A stretch of DNA of 58,469 bases from Thermoanaerobaculia bacterium (GCA_018057705.1 JAGPDF010000024.1:1-58469), one strand, 5' to 3'. Shown: positions 31,038-40,460, numbered from the stretch's first letter. Program-made: numbers and translations. The notes: generated by a model not told the origin, from the letters alone.

Positions 31038-32105
31038 ATGAAGAAGACGGTCGTCCACGTCGTCGGAACGGGCACCATCGGTGAGCCCCTGATTGGCCTT
31101 TTCACCGATTTCCGAGAAAAAATGGGAATCGACGAGGTCACCTTCCACAAACGCTCGCCGCTGGCCGGCGACCGCTCCAAGATCAACCACCTCATGGCGC
31201 GGGGTGCCAGACTCGCAGCCGATTCCGACCAGAAGGACGCCTTCGAAAAGATCGGGCACACGGTCTCCTACGAGACCGAAGAGGCGCTGGCGCGCGCCAC
31301 CGTGGTCGTCGACTGCACCCCCGCCGGCAACGAGATGAAGGAGAAGTACTACAACCAGCTTTCCGGACCCAAGGGGTTTCTCGCCCAGGGCAGCGAGTTC
31401 GGTTTCGGCGTACCTTATGCGCGCGGCATCAACGACGAGGTTCTCGTGCCCGGGCGCGATCGTTTCATTCAGATCGTCTCCTGCAATACCCACAACATCA
31501 CGACCCTGATCAAGACGCTGTGCGACGATGGCGAAGGGCGCTACTCGCTCGAGCGCGGCACGTTCGTCTGCATGCGGCGGGCGAACGACATCTCGCAGAC
31601 CAAGGACTTCGCGCCGGCGCCCCAGGTGGGCAAGCACGACGACGCCGAGTTCGGCACCCATCATGCCCACGACGCTTTCCACGTCTTCGAGACCCTGAAT
31701 CAGAAGTTCGACCTGTTCTCGAGCGCGGTCAAGCTCAACACCCAGTACATGCACTCGATCTGGTTCAATCTCGCTTTCAAGCGCGACATCACCAAGGACG
31801 AGATGATCGAGCGCCTGAAAGGGAACCTCCGGGTGGCGGTCACCGACAAGCGCAACTGCAACGAGATCTTCAGCTTCGGTCGCGATCACGGCTATTACGG
31901 GCGCATCCTCTCGCAGACCGTGGTCGTGCTGCCGACGCTCGCGGTGCGCAGGAAGCGCGAGCTCTACGGCTTCTGCTTCACGCCCCAGGACGGCAACTCC
32001 CTGCTGTCCTCGGTCGCGGCCGCGCTCTGGCTGATCGAACCGGACCAGGAGAGTCTCTCCCGCCGGCTCGATCCGCTGCGGCGCTTCATGTATCAGGAGA
32101 TCTGA
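31038..32105 (+). CDS. Type II (archaeal-like) glyceraldehyde-3-phosphate dehydrogenase homologue
   Basis: 355 aa. Rossmann motif VVGTGTIGEPLIG (near residues 8-20), VVVDCTPAGN, and the catalytic region IVSCNTHN with Cys149. This organisation (SCNT-Cys after the dinucleotide domain, later HH..D and MH segments) is that of archaeal GAPDH (Gap II) rather than the bacterial Gap I. If active it would oxidise glyceraldehyde-3-phosphate with NAD(P). GGAGG lies 9 nt before the ATG. I am moderately sure of the family; substrate is not proven. No glycolytic neighbour. Confidence 0.65.
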   Translation: MKKTVVHVVGTGTIGEPLIGLFTDFREKMGIDEVTFHKRSPLAGDRSKINHLMARGARLAADSDQKDAFEKIGHTVSYETEEALARATVVVDCTPAGNEMKEKYYNQLSGPKGFLAQGSEFGFGVPYARGINDEVLVPGRDRFIQIVSCNTHNITTLIKTLCDDGEGRYSLERGTFVCMRRANDISQTKDFAPAPQVGKHDDAEFGTHHAHDAFHVFETLNQKFDLFSSAVKLNTQYMHSIWFNLAFKRDITKDEMIERLKGNLRVAVTDKRNCNEIFSFGRDHGYYGRILSQTVVVLPTLAVRRKRELYGFCFTPQDGNSLLSSVAAALWLIEPDQESLSRRLDPLRRFMYQEI

Positions 32106-32134
32106 CGACGGGCCGCTCCGCCACCGGCCCTGCC

Positions 32135-33004
32135 GTGCCTCTCGCTCCCGTCGCTGCCGCGATTCCTTCCGGCAGCTCCCGGCTTCAGTTGGGAGAGATG
32201 TCGATCGAGGGCTACTCGATAGCGGGAGAGGAGACCTGGTTCCGCATTCACCCGCCCGGCCTCGCGCTCGACGTCGGGCGGGGAGTCGCTACCCAGGCCG
32301 GCTCCCGGGACCTCTTCGTCAGCCACGGGCACCTCGACCATGCGCTCGGCGTTCCGTACGTGCTTTCGCAGCGCACGCTCCATCATCAGTCTCCCACCCG
32401 CGTCTTCTGTCCGCGTCCGGTGGCGGGTCTGTTGGGGGAGTTCATCGCCGCGGGGGAACGGCTCGAAGGCGTCGAGTACCACTACCAGGTCGTCGGGCTG
32501 GCGCCAGGCGACCGGGTCGAGGTCGGGCGCGACCTCGCGATGGAGGCCTTCGCGACCGATCACGTCGTGCCCAGCCTCGGGTTCCACCTGTGGCGCCGGC
32601 GCCGCAAGCTGCGCGAAGAGTTCCGGGAGCTCGCCGGCGCCGAGCTCGCCAGATTGCGCGCCGAAGGCGTCGCGATCGACCGTGAGAGCGAGGAGGTCTG
32701 GCTCTCGTACTGCGGCGACACCGGACCCGGGGTGTGGCAGCTCGCGCCCCGCCTTGCAGAAAGCCGGCTGCTGATGATCGAGTGCACGTTCCTGGGCGAG
32801 GCGGTGCGGCAGCACGGCAGTGCCTACAAGCACCTCCATTTCGACGATCTGGTGGAGCACGAGGCGGAGCTCGCCGCCCACGAAGCCATCGTGCTGCATC
32901 ACTTGAGCCGCAGGCACTCGCCGGCCGAGCTGCGACGCGAAGTCGAGACGAGACTGCCGCGACTCGCCCCGCTGATCCATCTCCTCGGCGAGCGGGCGAC
33001 GTGA
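32135..33004 (+). CDS. MBL-fold hydrolase (RNase Z-like)
   Basis: 289 aa from GTG 32135; ATG 32198 (268 aa) is the alternative and has a GGGAG upstream. I prefer the GTG because SRLQLGEMSIEGYSIAG looks like the first beta hairpin. Zinc motif SHGHLDHALG, a later YCGDTGPG and IVLHHLSRRH give the ligands of the RNase Z/arylsulfatase-like branch. These enzymes cleave phosphodiesters or related esters. It lies 29 bp after the GAPDH-like gene, possibly cotranscribed. Confidence 0.72.
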   Translation: MPLAPVAAAIPSGSSRLQLGEMSIEGYSIAGEETWFRIHPPGLALDVGRGVATQAGSRDLFVSHGHLDHALGVPYVLSQRTLHHQSPTRVFCPRPVAGLLGEFIAAGERLEGVEYHYQVVGLAPGDRVEVGRDLAMEAFATDHVVPSLGFHLWRRRRKLREEFRELAGAELARLRAEGVAIDRESEEVWLSYCGDTGPGVWQLAPRLAESRLLMIECTFLGEAVRQHGSAYKHLHFDDLVEHEAELAAHEAIVLHHLSRRHSPAELRREVETRLPRLAPLIHLLGERAT

Positions 33005-33071
33005 CGGCTATGCACTGCTTTCGGGATTTGCGCAGCGGCTGGAGACCGATGACCTCGGTCAGAGGAGTTTC

Positions 33072-34295
33072 ATGACCTACGAACGCCCGACCGCCGGCCT
33101 GCGACTCTCCGAGCTCGAGGAGCTCGAGCTCTCCATCGAAAAGCTCGTCGCGGGCGGCGACGGCCTCGGCCGTTTCGAGGGCATTCCGATCTTCGTGCCG
33201 CGTTCGGCGCCGGGCGACCGGGTGCGGGTGCGTCTCTTCGAGCGCAAACCGGACTACGGTCGCGCCGAGATCCTGGAGCTGCTCACCCCCGGGCCGGGGC
33301 GACGCCAGGCTCCCTGTCCCTACTTCGACCGCTGCGGCGGCTGCGACCTGCAGCACCTGGAAGAGGCGGTGCAACTCCGGCACAAGAGCGCGGCGCTGCT
33401 CGAGACGGTGCGGCGCATCTCCGGGGTCGCGGTGCCCGAACCGAGCGCCGTCGTTGCCGGCCAGGCCTGGGGCTATCGGTTGCGCACGCAGCTCCACACC
33501 CGGGCCGTCCATGGTGGCTACGAGGTGGGCTACTTTGCGCGCCGCAGCCGTGATCTCGTCGGCGTCGCCACCTGCGCGGTCCTGGTGCCGCAGCTCGAGG
33601 GTGAGCTCGCGACGCTCGCGCGGCGGCTGCCGGAACGGGCGCCGTCGCGGATCGATCTCGCGAGCGGGGATGGCGCCCTGGTCTCCTACTCGCCGCTCGT
33701 CGAAGGGCTGCCCCACGGCGAGCTGCGCCGCAGGATCGGCTCGTTCGAGTACCGGTTCGACGCCCGGTGCTTCTTCCAGGGCCATGCGGGACTGCTCGAG
33801 CAGCTGGTCGAGGTCGTCGTCGGGTCCGCGACCGGCGAGACCGCCGCGGACCTCTACGGCGGGGTCGGGCTCTTCGCGCTGCCGCTCGCGCGCCGCTATT
33901 CGCGGGTCCTGATGGTCGAGGGAGACCGGATCGCGACGCGTTTCGCGCGCAAGAACGCGCGGGCGAACTTTCCCGATCTCCCGGAAGACCTCTCCGGGGA
34001 ACGGGGCCTCGAGATCGTCGGCCAGGCGGTCGAAACCTGGGTCGGCGGCGGCCTCGCCGAGAACCTCGACCGGATCGTCGTCGACCCGCCGCGCGACGGG
34101 CTCTCGGCCGCTGTCCGGCGGCTGCTGGTGAGCCGGCCCCCCCGGCGGCTGACCTATGTCTCCTGTCATCCCGCGGCGCTGGGCAGGGACCTGCGCGAGC
34201 TCTCCGAAGTGATGGCGATCGAATCCCTGGTGCTGCTTGACCTCTTCCCGCAGACCGGGCACATGGAGGCCGTGTTGCAGCTCACCCGGCGCTGA
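33072..34295 (+). CDS. RNA m5U methyltransferase (RlmD/TrmA family)
   Basis: 407 aa. TRAM domain (about 20-75), a 4Fe-4S cluster motif CPYFDRCGGCDLQH with a further Cys near residue 178, then an SAM domain with DLYGGVGLFALPL, DPPRDG and the catalytic YVSCHPAALGRDL. It methylates uridine C5 in 23S rRNA or tRNA. The Fe-S cysteines favour an RlmC/D-type rRNA enzyme. AGAGGAG precedes the ATG. Confidence 0.9.
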   Translation: MTYERPTAGLRLSELEELELSIEKLVAGGDGLGRFEGIPIFVPRSAPGDRVRVRLFERKPDYGRAEILELLTPGPGRRQAPCPYFDRCGGCDLQHLEEAVQLRHKSAALLETVRRISGVAVPEPSAVVAGQAWGYRLRTQLHTRAVHGGYEVGYFARRSRDLVGVATCAVLVPQLEGELATLARRLPERAPSRIDLASGDGALVSYSPLVEGLPHGELRRRIGSFEYRFDARCFFQGHAGLLEQLVEVVVGSATGETAADLYGGVGLFALPLARRYSRVLMVEGDRIATRFARKNARANFPDLPEDLSGERGLEIVGQAVETWVGGGLAENLDRIVVDPPRDGLSAAVRRLLVSRPPRRLTYVSCHPAALGRDLRELSEVMAIESLVLLDLFPQTGHMEAVLQLTRR

Positions 34296-34380
34296 GACCC
34301 GCCGGATCCGGCGTGGATGCCCGGTTCCGCCCCCGCGGCTGCGCCGGCCGTCGATTGGAGTAGGATCCGCGCCAGCTCCG

Positions 34381-35298
34381 ATGTCCGACTCCGATCTCGA
34401 CAAGACTCCGCGCCTGCCTGTATCGGAGCTCCTCCGCCGCGAGGCAGAGGCGCTCCGCGCGCCGCTGCGCGTCGAGCTCGGCGCGCTCTCGCATCCCGGG
34501 AAGGTGCGCGCGCGCAACGAGGATCATCACCTCGCCCTTCGCCTGCACCGGTCGCTCGAGACCGTCGCCACCAACCTCCCGGAGGGGGACCTGCCCTTCC
34601 GCAGCGAGCAGCAGGGCTACGTGCTCGTGGTCGCGGACGGCATCGGGGGGCGGTCGGGCGGCCAACATGCGAGCCGGCGCGCGATCAGCGCGCTGGTCGA
34701 GATCGCGACCCGCATTCCGGACTGGATCCTGCGCCTCGACGACGCCCTGGCCGGAGAGCTCATGCAGCGCGCCGAGGCCTACTTCGGGAAGATCGACACC
34801 ATTCTCGAAGCCGAGGCCGCCGCGGATCCGGCGCTCACCGGCATGGGAACGACCATGACGATGGTCTATCTCCTCGATCATGATCTTCTCCTCGCGCATG
34901 TCGGTGACTCGCGGGCGTACCGGTTTCGCGACGACGCCCTCGTACGGCTGACCCAGGACCAGACGATGGCCCAGGCGCTCGCCGACGCCGGCGTGATCGC
35001 GGCCGAGGAAGTGAAATCGCATCGCCAGCGCCACATACTCACCGGCGCGCTGGGTGCCAAGTCGGGCGCGCCGCGGGTCGAGCTCGGGCGGCACGATCTG
35101 CGCGACGGCGACCGGATCCTCGTGGCGAGCGACGGGCTGACCGAGATGGTCTCCGATGAGGCGATCGCGCAGATTCTCCGCCGGGAGTCCGACCCCGCCG
35201 CGGCCGTCGCGGCCCTGGTCGCCGCGGCGCTCGACGCCGGCGGCGTCGACAACGTCACCGTGCTGGTCGCCGATTGCCGGATTCGCGCCGAAACCTGA
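34381..35298 (+). CDS. PP2C-family Ser/Thr protein phosphatase
   Basis: 305 aa. Metal motifs RARNEDHH, VVADGIGG, TGMGTTM, HVGDSRAYR, VASDGLTEMV and VDNVTVLV are all present. It removes phosphate from Ser/Thr with Mn/Mg; bacterial homologues oppose Hanks-type kinases, but none lies in the window. A TAGGAT box lies 15 nt upstream of the ATG at 34381. No membrane anchor. Confidence 0.9.
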   Translation: MSDSDLDKTPRLPVSELLRREAEALRAPLRVELGALSHPGKVRARNEDHHLALRLHRSLETVATNLPEGDLPFRSEQQGYVLVVADGIGGRSGGQHASRRAISALVEIATRIPDWILRLDDALAGELMQRAEAYFGKIDTILEAEAAADPALTGMGTTMTMVYLLDHDLLLAHVGDSRAYRFRDDALVRLTQDQTMAQALADAGVIAAEEVKSHRQRHILTGALGAKSGAPRVELGRHDLRDGDRILVASDGLTEMVSDEAIAQILRRESDPAAAVAALVAAALDAGGVDNVTVLVADCRIRAET

Positions 35299-35374
35299 AC
35301 CCTTCTGCAGCGCCGGCTCGAAGCGCTTCGGCTTGCGAAGCGGCGGGACCGGTCGCGCCACGAACGAGGACTGA

Positions 35375-36346
35375 ATGAGCGTCGAGCTGGAGCGTCACGA
35401 CTGGACGGTCGAGGAGATCCGCCGGATTCACGACCTGCCGCTGCCGGAGCTCGTCTTCCGCGCCCAGACGGTGCATCGCCGGCACCATGACCCCGACCGT
35501 GTCCAGATGTGCACGCTGCTGTCGATCAAGACCGGCGGCTGTCCGGAGGACTGCGCCTACTGCCCGCAGAGCGCCCATCACGAGACTGCGGTTGCCCGCC
35601 AGAAGCTCCTCGATCTGCCCGCCGTCCTCGCAGCGGCGGCCGCGGCGCGCGCCAACGGCTCGAGCCGTTTCTGCATGGGAGCGGCCTGGCGCGAAGTCCA
35701 CGACGGGCCGGATTTCGATCGCGTTCTGGAGATGGTGCGCGGCGTGGCGGAGCTCGGGCTGGAGGTTTGCTGCACCCTGGGGATGCTCAGCGCGTCCCAG
35801 GCCGAGCGCCTCGCCGATTCCGGCCTCACCGCCTACAACCACAATCTCGACAGCGGGCCCGAGTTCTACGACCGGATCGTGACGACTCGCACCTATGAGG
35901 ATCGCCTGGCGACGCTCGGCCGAGTGCGCGGCGCCGGAATCACGCTGTGCTGCGGCGGTATCGTCGGCATGGGCGAGTCGGTCGACGACCGGCTCGACAT
36001 GCTGCGCGTGCTCGCCGAGATGAACCCGCATCCCGAGTCCGTGCCGGTCAACGCCCTGGTCGCCGTCGCCGGCACGCCGCTCGCCGGACGGCCGGTGGTC
36101 GACGGCATCGAGATGGCGAGGATGATCGCGAGCGCCCGGATCGTCCTTCCCAGGAGCTTCGTGCGGCTCTCCGCCGGCCGTTCGGAGATGTCGGACGAGA
36201 CTCAGGCGCTCTGCCTGCTGGCCGGCGCGAACTCGATCTTCACCGGTGAGCAACTCCTGACGACGCCGAACCCGGGAGGAGACGCCGACGCCCGACTGTT
36301 TTCGAAACTCGGACTCGAGCCGCTCCCCCTGGCCTCCGGCACCTGA
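35375..36346 (+). CDS. bioB: Biotin synthase
   Basis: 323 aa. Radical-SAM enzyme inserting sulfur into dethiobiotin. The SAM cluster motif is CPEDCAYC (C-x3-C-x2-C); the auxiliary 2Fe-2S ligands are supplied by later Cys/Arg ([23 protein letters not shown]). First gene of bioB-bioF-bioD, with the biotin genes in pathway-related order. GAGGA precedes the ATG by 4 nt. No BirA operator could be recognised upstream. Confidence 0.97.
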   Translation: MSVELERHDWTVEEIRRIHDLPLPELVFRAQTVHRRHHDPDRVQMCTLLSIKTGGCPEDCAYCPQSAHHETAVARQKLLDLPAVLAAAAAARANGSSRFCMGAAWREVHDGPDFDRVLEMVRGVAELGLEVCCTLGMLSASQAERLADSGLTAYNHNLDSGPEFYDRIVTTRTYEDRLATLGRVRGAGITLCCGGIVGMGESVDDRLDMLRVLAEMNPHPESVPVNALVAVAGTPLAGRPVVDGIEMARMIASARIVLPRSFVRLSAGRSEMSDETQALCLLAGANSIFTGEQLLTTPNPGGDADARLFSKLGLEPLPLASGT

Positions 36347-36359
36347 GGCGGAAGAGCCG

Positions 36360-37595
36360 GTGAGCACTCTCGCAGACTGGCAGGACGGGCTGGCGCGCGG
36401 GCTCCGGCGGCTCGACGAGGAGGGGTTGCGCCGCCGCCCGAGCCTCGCCACTGGGATCGATTTCTGTTCGAACGACTATCTCGGATTCGGGCGCGACGGC
36501 GACCTCGCGCTCTCCCTCGCGCGGCGGATTCAGGCGGCCGCGACGGAGGCCCCGGAGGCCCTCTTTGCTCCGGCCTCGCGGCTGCTCAGCGGCGACACGG
36601 TGCTGCATCGCGAGATCGAGGCGCGGCTCGCCGGATTCAAGGGTACGGAGGCGGCGCTGCTCTTTCCGTCAGGCTACCAGGCGAACCTCGCGCTGCTGAC
36701 TTCGATCCTCGGTCCCGCCGATCGCGCCCTGTCCGACGAGCTCAATCACGCCAGCCTGATCGACGGACTGAAGCTCTCGGGCTGTCGCCGATGCGTGGTT
36801 CCGCATCTCGATCTCGCCGCCTACGAACGCCTCTTGGTTGAACCGTCGCACGGTGGCCGCACCGTCGTCGTCGTCGAGTCGCTTTTCAGCATGGACGGCG
36901 ACATGGCGCCGCTCGCGGCGCTCGAAGCACTCTGCGCGCGGCACGGCGCCTTGCTGATCGTCGACGACGCCCACGCCACCGGTCTCTACGGCGAAGATCG
37001 CGGATCGGGCCTGGTCGAGGCGCACCACCTCGAGCGCCGGGTGGCGGCGAGTGTGACGACCTTCGGCAAGGCGCTCGCGGTACAGGGGGCCTGCATCGCC
37101 GGTTCGCGTTCGCTCGTCGACTGGATCGTCAACCGCGCCAGGCCGTTCATCTTCTCGACCGCCGTCTCGCCGGTCCTTTTGCACGCCATCGCCGCGAGCC
37201 TCGACCGTCTCGCGGAGGTGCCCGGGCGCCGCGCTCCCGGAGAGGGGGCGGAAGGCGGCGTGCGCGGGCGTGCCGCCCGGTTGCGCCGGCGCCTGGCCGA
37301 GCAGGGCCTCGACGCCGGCGCCGGCGACAGCCCGATCGTTCCGGTCGTGCTCGGAAGCAACGCGCGGGCGTTGGCCGTGGCCGAGGCCGTGCGATCGGCG
37401 GGTTTCGACGTGCGGGCGGTGCGCCCGCCCACCGTGCCGGCAGGAACGGCCCGCCTGCGCCTGTCGGTGCACGCCGATCACAGCGAGGCCGAGATCGATG
37501 GACTGGCGGCGGCGATCGGGCGGGCGATCCGGCAGATGGGCGGGCCAGCAAACGGTCCATTGGGCGACCCACTCGGCGACCAGGTGCCGGCTTGA
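36360..37595 (+). CDS. bioF: 8-amino-7-oxononanoate synthase
   Basis: 411 aa, GTG start. PLP enzyme condensing pimeloyl-thioester with alanine. Pyridoxal lysine in TFGKALAVQG; IVDDAHATGLYG and the N-terminal FCSNDYLGFG are family motifs. A short Gly/Arg-rich insert (APGEGAEGGVRGR) sits near residue 290. It follows bioB by 13 bp; its stop overlaps the bioD TTG. Confidence 0.96.
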   Translation: MSTLADWQDGLARGLRRLDEEGLRRRPSLATGIDFCSNDYLGFGRDGDLALSLARRIQAAATEAPEALFAPASRLLSGDTVLHREIEARLAGFKGTEAALLFPSGYQANLALLTSILGPADRALSDELNHASLIDGLKLSGCRRCVVPHLDLAAYERLLVEPSHGGRTVVVVESLFSMDGDMAPLAALEALCARHGALLIVDDAHATGLYGEDRGSGLVEAHHLERRVAASVTTFGKALAVQGACIAGSRSLVDWIVNRARPFIFSTAVSPVLLHAIAASLDRLAEVPGRRAPGEGAEGGVRGRAARLRRRLAEQGLDAGAGDSPIVPVVLGSNARALAVAEAVRSAGFDVRAVRPPTVPAGTARLRLSVHADHSEAEIDGLAAAIGRAIRQMGGPANGPLGDPLGDQVPA

Positions 37596-38359
37596 GCCTC
37601 TTCGTCGCCGGCACCGACACGGGGGTGGGGAAGACGGTCGTCTCGGCCCTGCTTCTTTCGCGCTACGCCGCCGAGCTCGAGCTCGCGTACTGGAAGCCGA
37701 TCGCCAGCGGCGCGGGCGGACCGCAGCCGGAGCGCGATAGCTCGACGATCGCCAGCCTGGTGTCGCGCGCCGGTGTCGAAGTCGAGATCCGGCTCGAGAT
37801 GCACCTCCTGCGCGATCCGGTTTCACCCCATCTCGCCGCCCGCCGCGAGGGTGTCACCATCGACATCGACGAGATCGCTCGCGCCTGGGCGGACTGGCAG
37901 AGCGTCAGTCCCGAGCGCGGCGTCGTCATCGAGGGCGCCGGCGGCGTCATGGTTCCTCTGAACGAAAAGCAGAGGCTCGGCAGAGGGGGGGCAGTCTCGG
38001 GCGGCGGTGGCTACGCTGGTTCGCCCTTGGGGTCGGGACGGTCGGCTGGAGGGGAGCTGCTGATCGACCTCATGGCGCTGCTCGAGCTGCCGGTGCTGCT
38101 GGTCGCGCGCTCGACGCTGGGAACGATCAACCACACCCTGCTGACGCTCGACGCTCTGCACCGCCGCGGGATTCCGATCGCCGGCGTCGTCTTGAACGGC
38201 CCGGCCAACGACGAGAACCGGCAGGCGATCGAGTCCTACGGCGACGTCCAGGTGATCGCCACCGTCGAGCCGTTCGAGCTCACCTCCTCGAGCCTGTGCG
38301 CTGCCGCGGCCGCCTTCGACCCGGCCGGCGATCTGCGCCGCCATCTCCAGTATGCCTAG
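37592..38359 (+). CDS. bioD: Dethiobiotin synthetase
   Basis: 255 aa, TTG start overlapping the bioF stop. ATP-dependent ring closure of 7,8-diaminopelargonic acid. Walker A GTDTGVGKTVV, YWKPIASG, and EGAGGVMVPLNEK. Between that motif and LIDLMALLELPVLLVARS there is an insertion of about 25 Gly/Ser/Arg residues (about 131-155) not normal for BioD; it falls at a surface loop and is probably tolerated. Confidence 0.94.
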   Translation: MSLFVAGTDTGVGKTVVSALLLSRYAAELELAYWKPIASGAGGPQPERDSSTIASLVSRAGVEVEIRLEMHLLRDPVSPHLAARREGVTIDIDEIARAWADWQSVSPERGVVIEGAGGVMVPLNEKQRLGRGGAVSGGGGYAGSPLGSGRSAGGELLIDLMALLELPVLLVARSTLGTINHTLLTLDALHRRGIPIAGVVLNGPANDENRQAIESYGDVQVIATVEPFELTSSSLCAAAAAFDPAGDLRRHLQYA

Positions 38360-38370
38360 GCCGTAGCCGG

Positions 38371-38475
38371 GTAGGATGCGGTAAGCGAAGCGCACCGCAT
38401 CGGTCGCGTGACGTCGGAGGGGAGAGTGGATTCGGAACGCGATCGATGCGTTTCGCTGCGCTCAACGCATCCTAC
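38371..38475. repeat. 105-bp palindromic GTAG-type interspersed repeat, copy 2
   Basis: Begins GTAGGATGCGG and ends CGCATCCTAC. Reverse-complemented it lines up with copy 1 at 28768-28865 with a handful of substitutions and a 7-bp difference in the centre. Lies between bioD and bioA. Confidence 0.8.
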
Positions 38476-38577
38476 ATTTCCCTATTTTCTGGGAGAACGT
38501 GACAAGGTTCCAGGGATGTCCTTCGTGAGCCACATTTCGAGCCCAGCGGGCGCCGGCGCCGGCGATCATCGAGCGCG

Positions 38578-39924
38578 ATGAAGGCGCCAGGACCCTCGCC
38601 CGACTGGCTCGCCCTGGACCGGGCACACGTCTGGCATCCCTACACCCAGATGCAGACCGCTCCGCCGGCGCTGCCGGTGGTGCGTGCCGAAGGCGTCTGG
38701 CTGGAGCTCGCCGACGGCCGGCGCGTTCTCGACGGCATCTCGTCCTGGTGGGTCAATCTCTTCGGCCACAACCATCCCCGACTGAACGCGGCTCTGGCGG
38801 CTCAGGCGGCCGCGCTCGAACAGGTGATTTTCGCCGGTTTCACCCACGAGCCCGCCGCGCGCCTGGCCGCCGAGCTCGTCGCTCTCGCCCCTGCCGGCCT
38901 CTCGCGGGTCTTCTATTCCGATGACGGCTCGACAGCGGTCGAGGTCGCGATGAAGATGGCGATCCAGCAGTGGCGGCAGCGCGGCGAGGCGCGGCGCCGT
39001 ATCTTCGTCGGGCTCGACCACGCCTACCACGGTGATACTTTCGGCGCGATGGCCGCGGGCGGCGACCCGGTCTTCCACCGCGGCTTCGCGGACCTGCTGT
39101 GCGAGGTCCTGCGGGCGCCGGTGCCGGCCTGCGAGAGCGAAGTGGCCGCGGCGCTCGCGGCGCTCGACGTGCTTCTCGAGCGTGCAGGCGACGAGGTCGC
39201 CGCGGTCATCGTCGAGCCGATCGTGCAGGGGGCCGGCGGCATGCGGCTCCATCCCTCCTCTTTCCTGCGCGGCGTACGCGAAGCGACCCGGGCACGCGGA
39301 CTGCCGCTCATCGCCGACGAGATCTTCACCGGCTTCGGCCGCACGGGGAGGATGTTCGCCTGCGAGCACGCCGGCGTTGCCCCGGATCTGCTCTGTCTTT
39401 CGAAGGGGCTCACGGGCGGCTACCTGCCGCTCGCGGCGACGCTCGCCACCGAGGAGATCTACTCCGCCTTCCTCTCGGCCGAGCGCGGGCGCGCCTTCTT
39501 CCACGGCCATTCCTACACCGGAAACGCGCTCGCCTGCGCCGTGGCACGCGCCAGTCTCGCTCTCTTCGACGAGACGAACTGCCTCCACCGTGTCGCCGAG
39601 CTGCAGCGTCTGTTCTCGCGGCGTCTGGCGGTCATCCAGGCGCTCCCCGGCGTGGCGCGGGTCCGCGGCCTCGGCGCGCTGGCGGTGGTCGAGCTCGAGG
39701 CGCCCGCGGCCGACCGCGAGTCCGGCTATCTCGACGCCCGGGGGCCGCGACTCGCGCAGGAGTTCCTCGACCGCGGGGTGCTCCTGCGACCGCTCGGCAA
39801 CGTGATCTATTTCCTGCCGCCCTACGCGATCACCGACGACGAGTGCCACCTCGTCTTCGATGTCGTGGAGGAGACCCTGCTCGGCTCCCGCCTGCCTGGC
39901 TCCCGTAGAATGACCGCGCGATGA
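38578..39924 (+). CDS. bioA: Adenosylmethionine-8-amino-7-oxononanoate aminotransferase
   Basis: 448 aa. PLP enzyme giving 7,8-diaminopelargonate with SAM as amino donor. HVWHPYTQM at the N-terminus is the BioA hallmark; the pyridoxal lysine is in CLSKGLTGGYLP. ISSWWVNLFGHNHP is conserved. Separated from bioD by 218 bp containing a repeat, so it may have its own promoter. The stop overlaps the PTPS start (ATGA). Confidence 0.95.
   Translation: MKAPGPSPDWLALDRAHVWHPYTQMQTAPPALPVVRAEGVWLELADGRRVLDGISSWWVNLFGHNHPRLNAALAAQAAALEQVIFAGFTHEPAARLAAELVALAPAGLSRVFYSDDGSTAVEVAMKMAIQQWRQRGEARRRIFVGLDHAYHGDTFGAMAAGGDPVFHRGFADLLCEVLRAPVPACESEVAAALAALDVLLERAGDEVAAVIVEPIVQGAGGMRLHPSSFLRGVREATRARGLPLIADEIFTGFGRTGRMFACEHAGVAPDLLCLSKGLTGGYLPLAATLATEEIYSAFLSAERGRAFFHGHSYTGNALACAVARASLALFDETNCLHRVAELQRLFSRRLAVIQALPGVARVRGLGALAVVELEAPAADRESGYLDARGPRLAQEFLDRGVLLRPLGNVIYFLPPYAITDDECHLVFDVVEETLLGSRLPGSRRMTAR
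39906..39911 (+). promoter_or_regulatory. Putative intragenic leaderless -10 box TAGAAT
   Basis: TAGAAT in the 3' end of bioA, 9 nt before the PTPS ATG (39921); could give an independent PTPS transcript. Confidence 0.35.
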
Positions 39925-40454
39925 CCCCGACCTTCTCGATCCGCCTCGCCAAGGAGGACTTCAAGTTCTCCGTCGCGCACTTCACGATCTTCGGACCCGG
40001 GCACGCCGAGCCGTTGCACGGCCACAACTACCGCCTCGCTCTCGAAGTGGAGGGCGAGGCCGTCGACGAGCTCGGCCTGCTGGCCGACTGCGCGCGGCTG
40101 AAGCGCGCCGCCCGCGCCGCTTGCGCCGCGCTCGACGACCGGCTGCTGCTTCCCGAATCGAGTCCGCATCTGGCCATCGGCAGATCGGGTGGAGAGACCT
40201 CCGGCAAGCCAGGCGGCACGATCGCGGTCCGTTTCGCCGAGCGTGAGTATCGCTTCCCGGCGGACGAGGTGCTCCTCCTGCCGCTCGCCAACGTCACGAT
40301 GGAGCTCCTGGCCCGGTGGGCCTGGGAGCGCCTGGCGAAAGTCGCCAGGGGCGGCGCGGTCCGCAGCCTGATGATCGAGATCGAGGAGACCCCCGGACAG
40401 CTCTGTCGCTACCGCGCCGCGCTCGCGGCCCCCCGCCGAGCCGCCGGCTCCTAG
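39921..40454 (+). CDS. 6-pyruvoyl-tetrahydropterin synthase family protein, PTPS-III-like
   Basis: 177 aa. Zinc ligands His20, His33 and His35 (FSVAHF and PLHGHNY) are present. The catalytic Cys usually four residues before HGH is absent: the sequence is HAEPLHGH, with Glu30 three residues before. Glu in that position characterises PTPS-III enzymes, which convert dihydroneopterin triphosphate to 6-hydroxymethyldihydropterin and can replace FolB in folate synthesis. folE lies 2.8 kb downstream. Coupled to bioA by a 4-bp overlap. Substrate is inferred, not shown. Confidence 0.75.
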   Translation: MTPTFSIRLAKEDFKFSVAHFTIFGPGHAEPLHGHNYRLALEVEGEAVDELGLLADCARLKRAARAACAALDDRLLLPESSPHLAIGRSGGETSGKPGGTIAVRFAEREYRFPADEVLLLPLANVTMELLARWAWERLAKVARGGAVRSLMIEIEETPGQLCRYRAALAAPRRAAGS

Positions 40455-40460
40455 TTCTGC

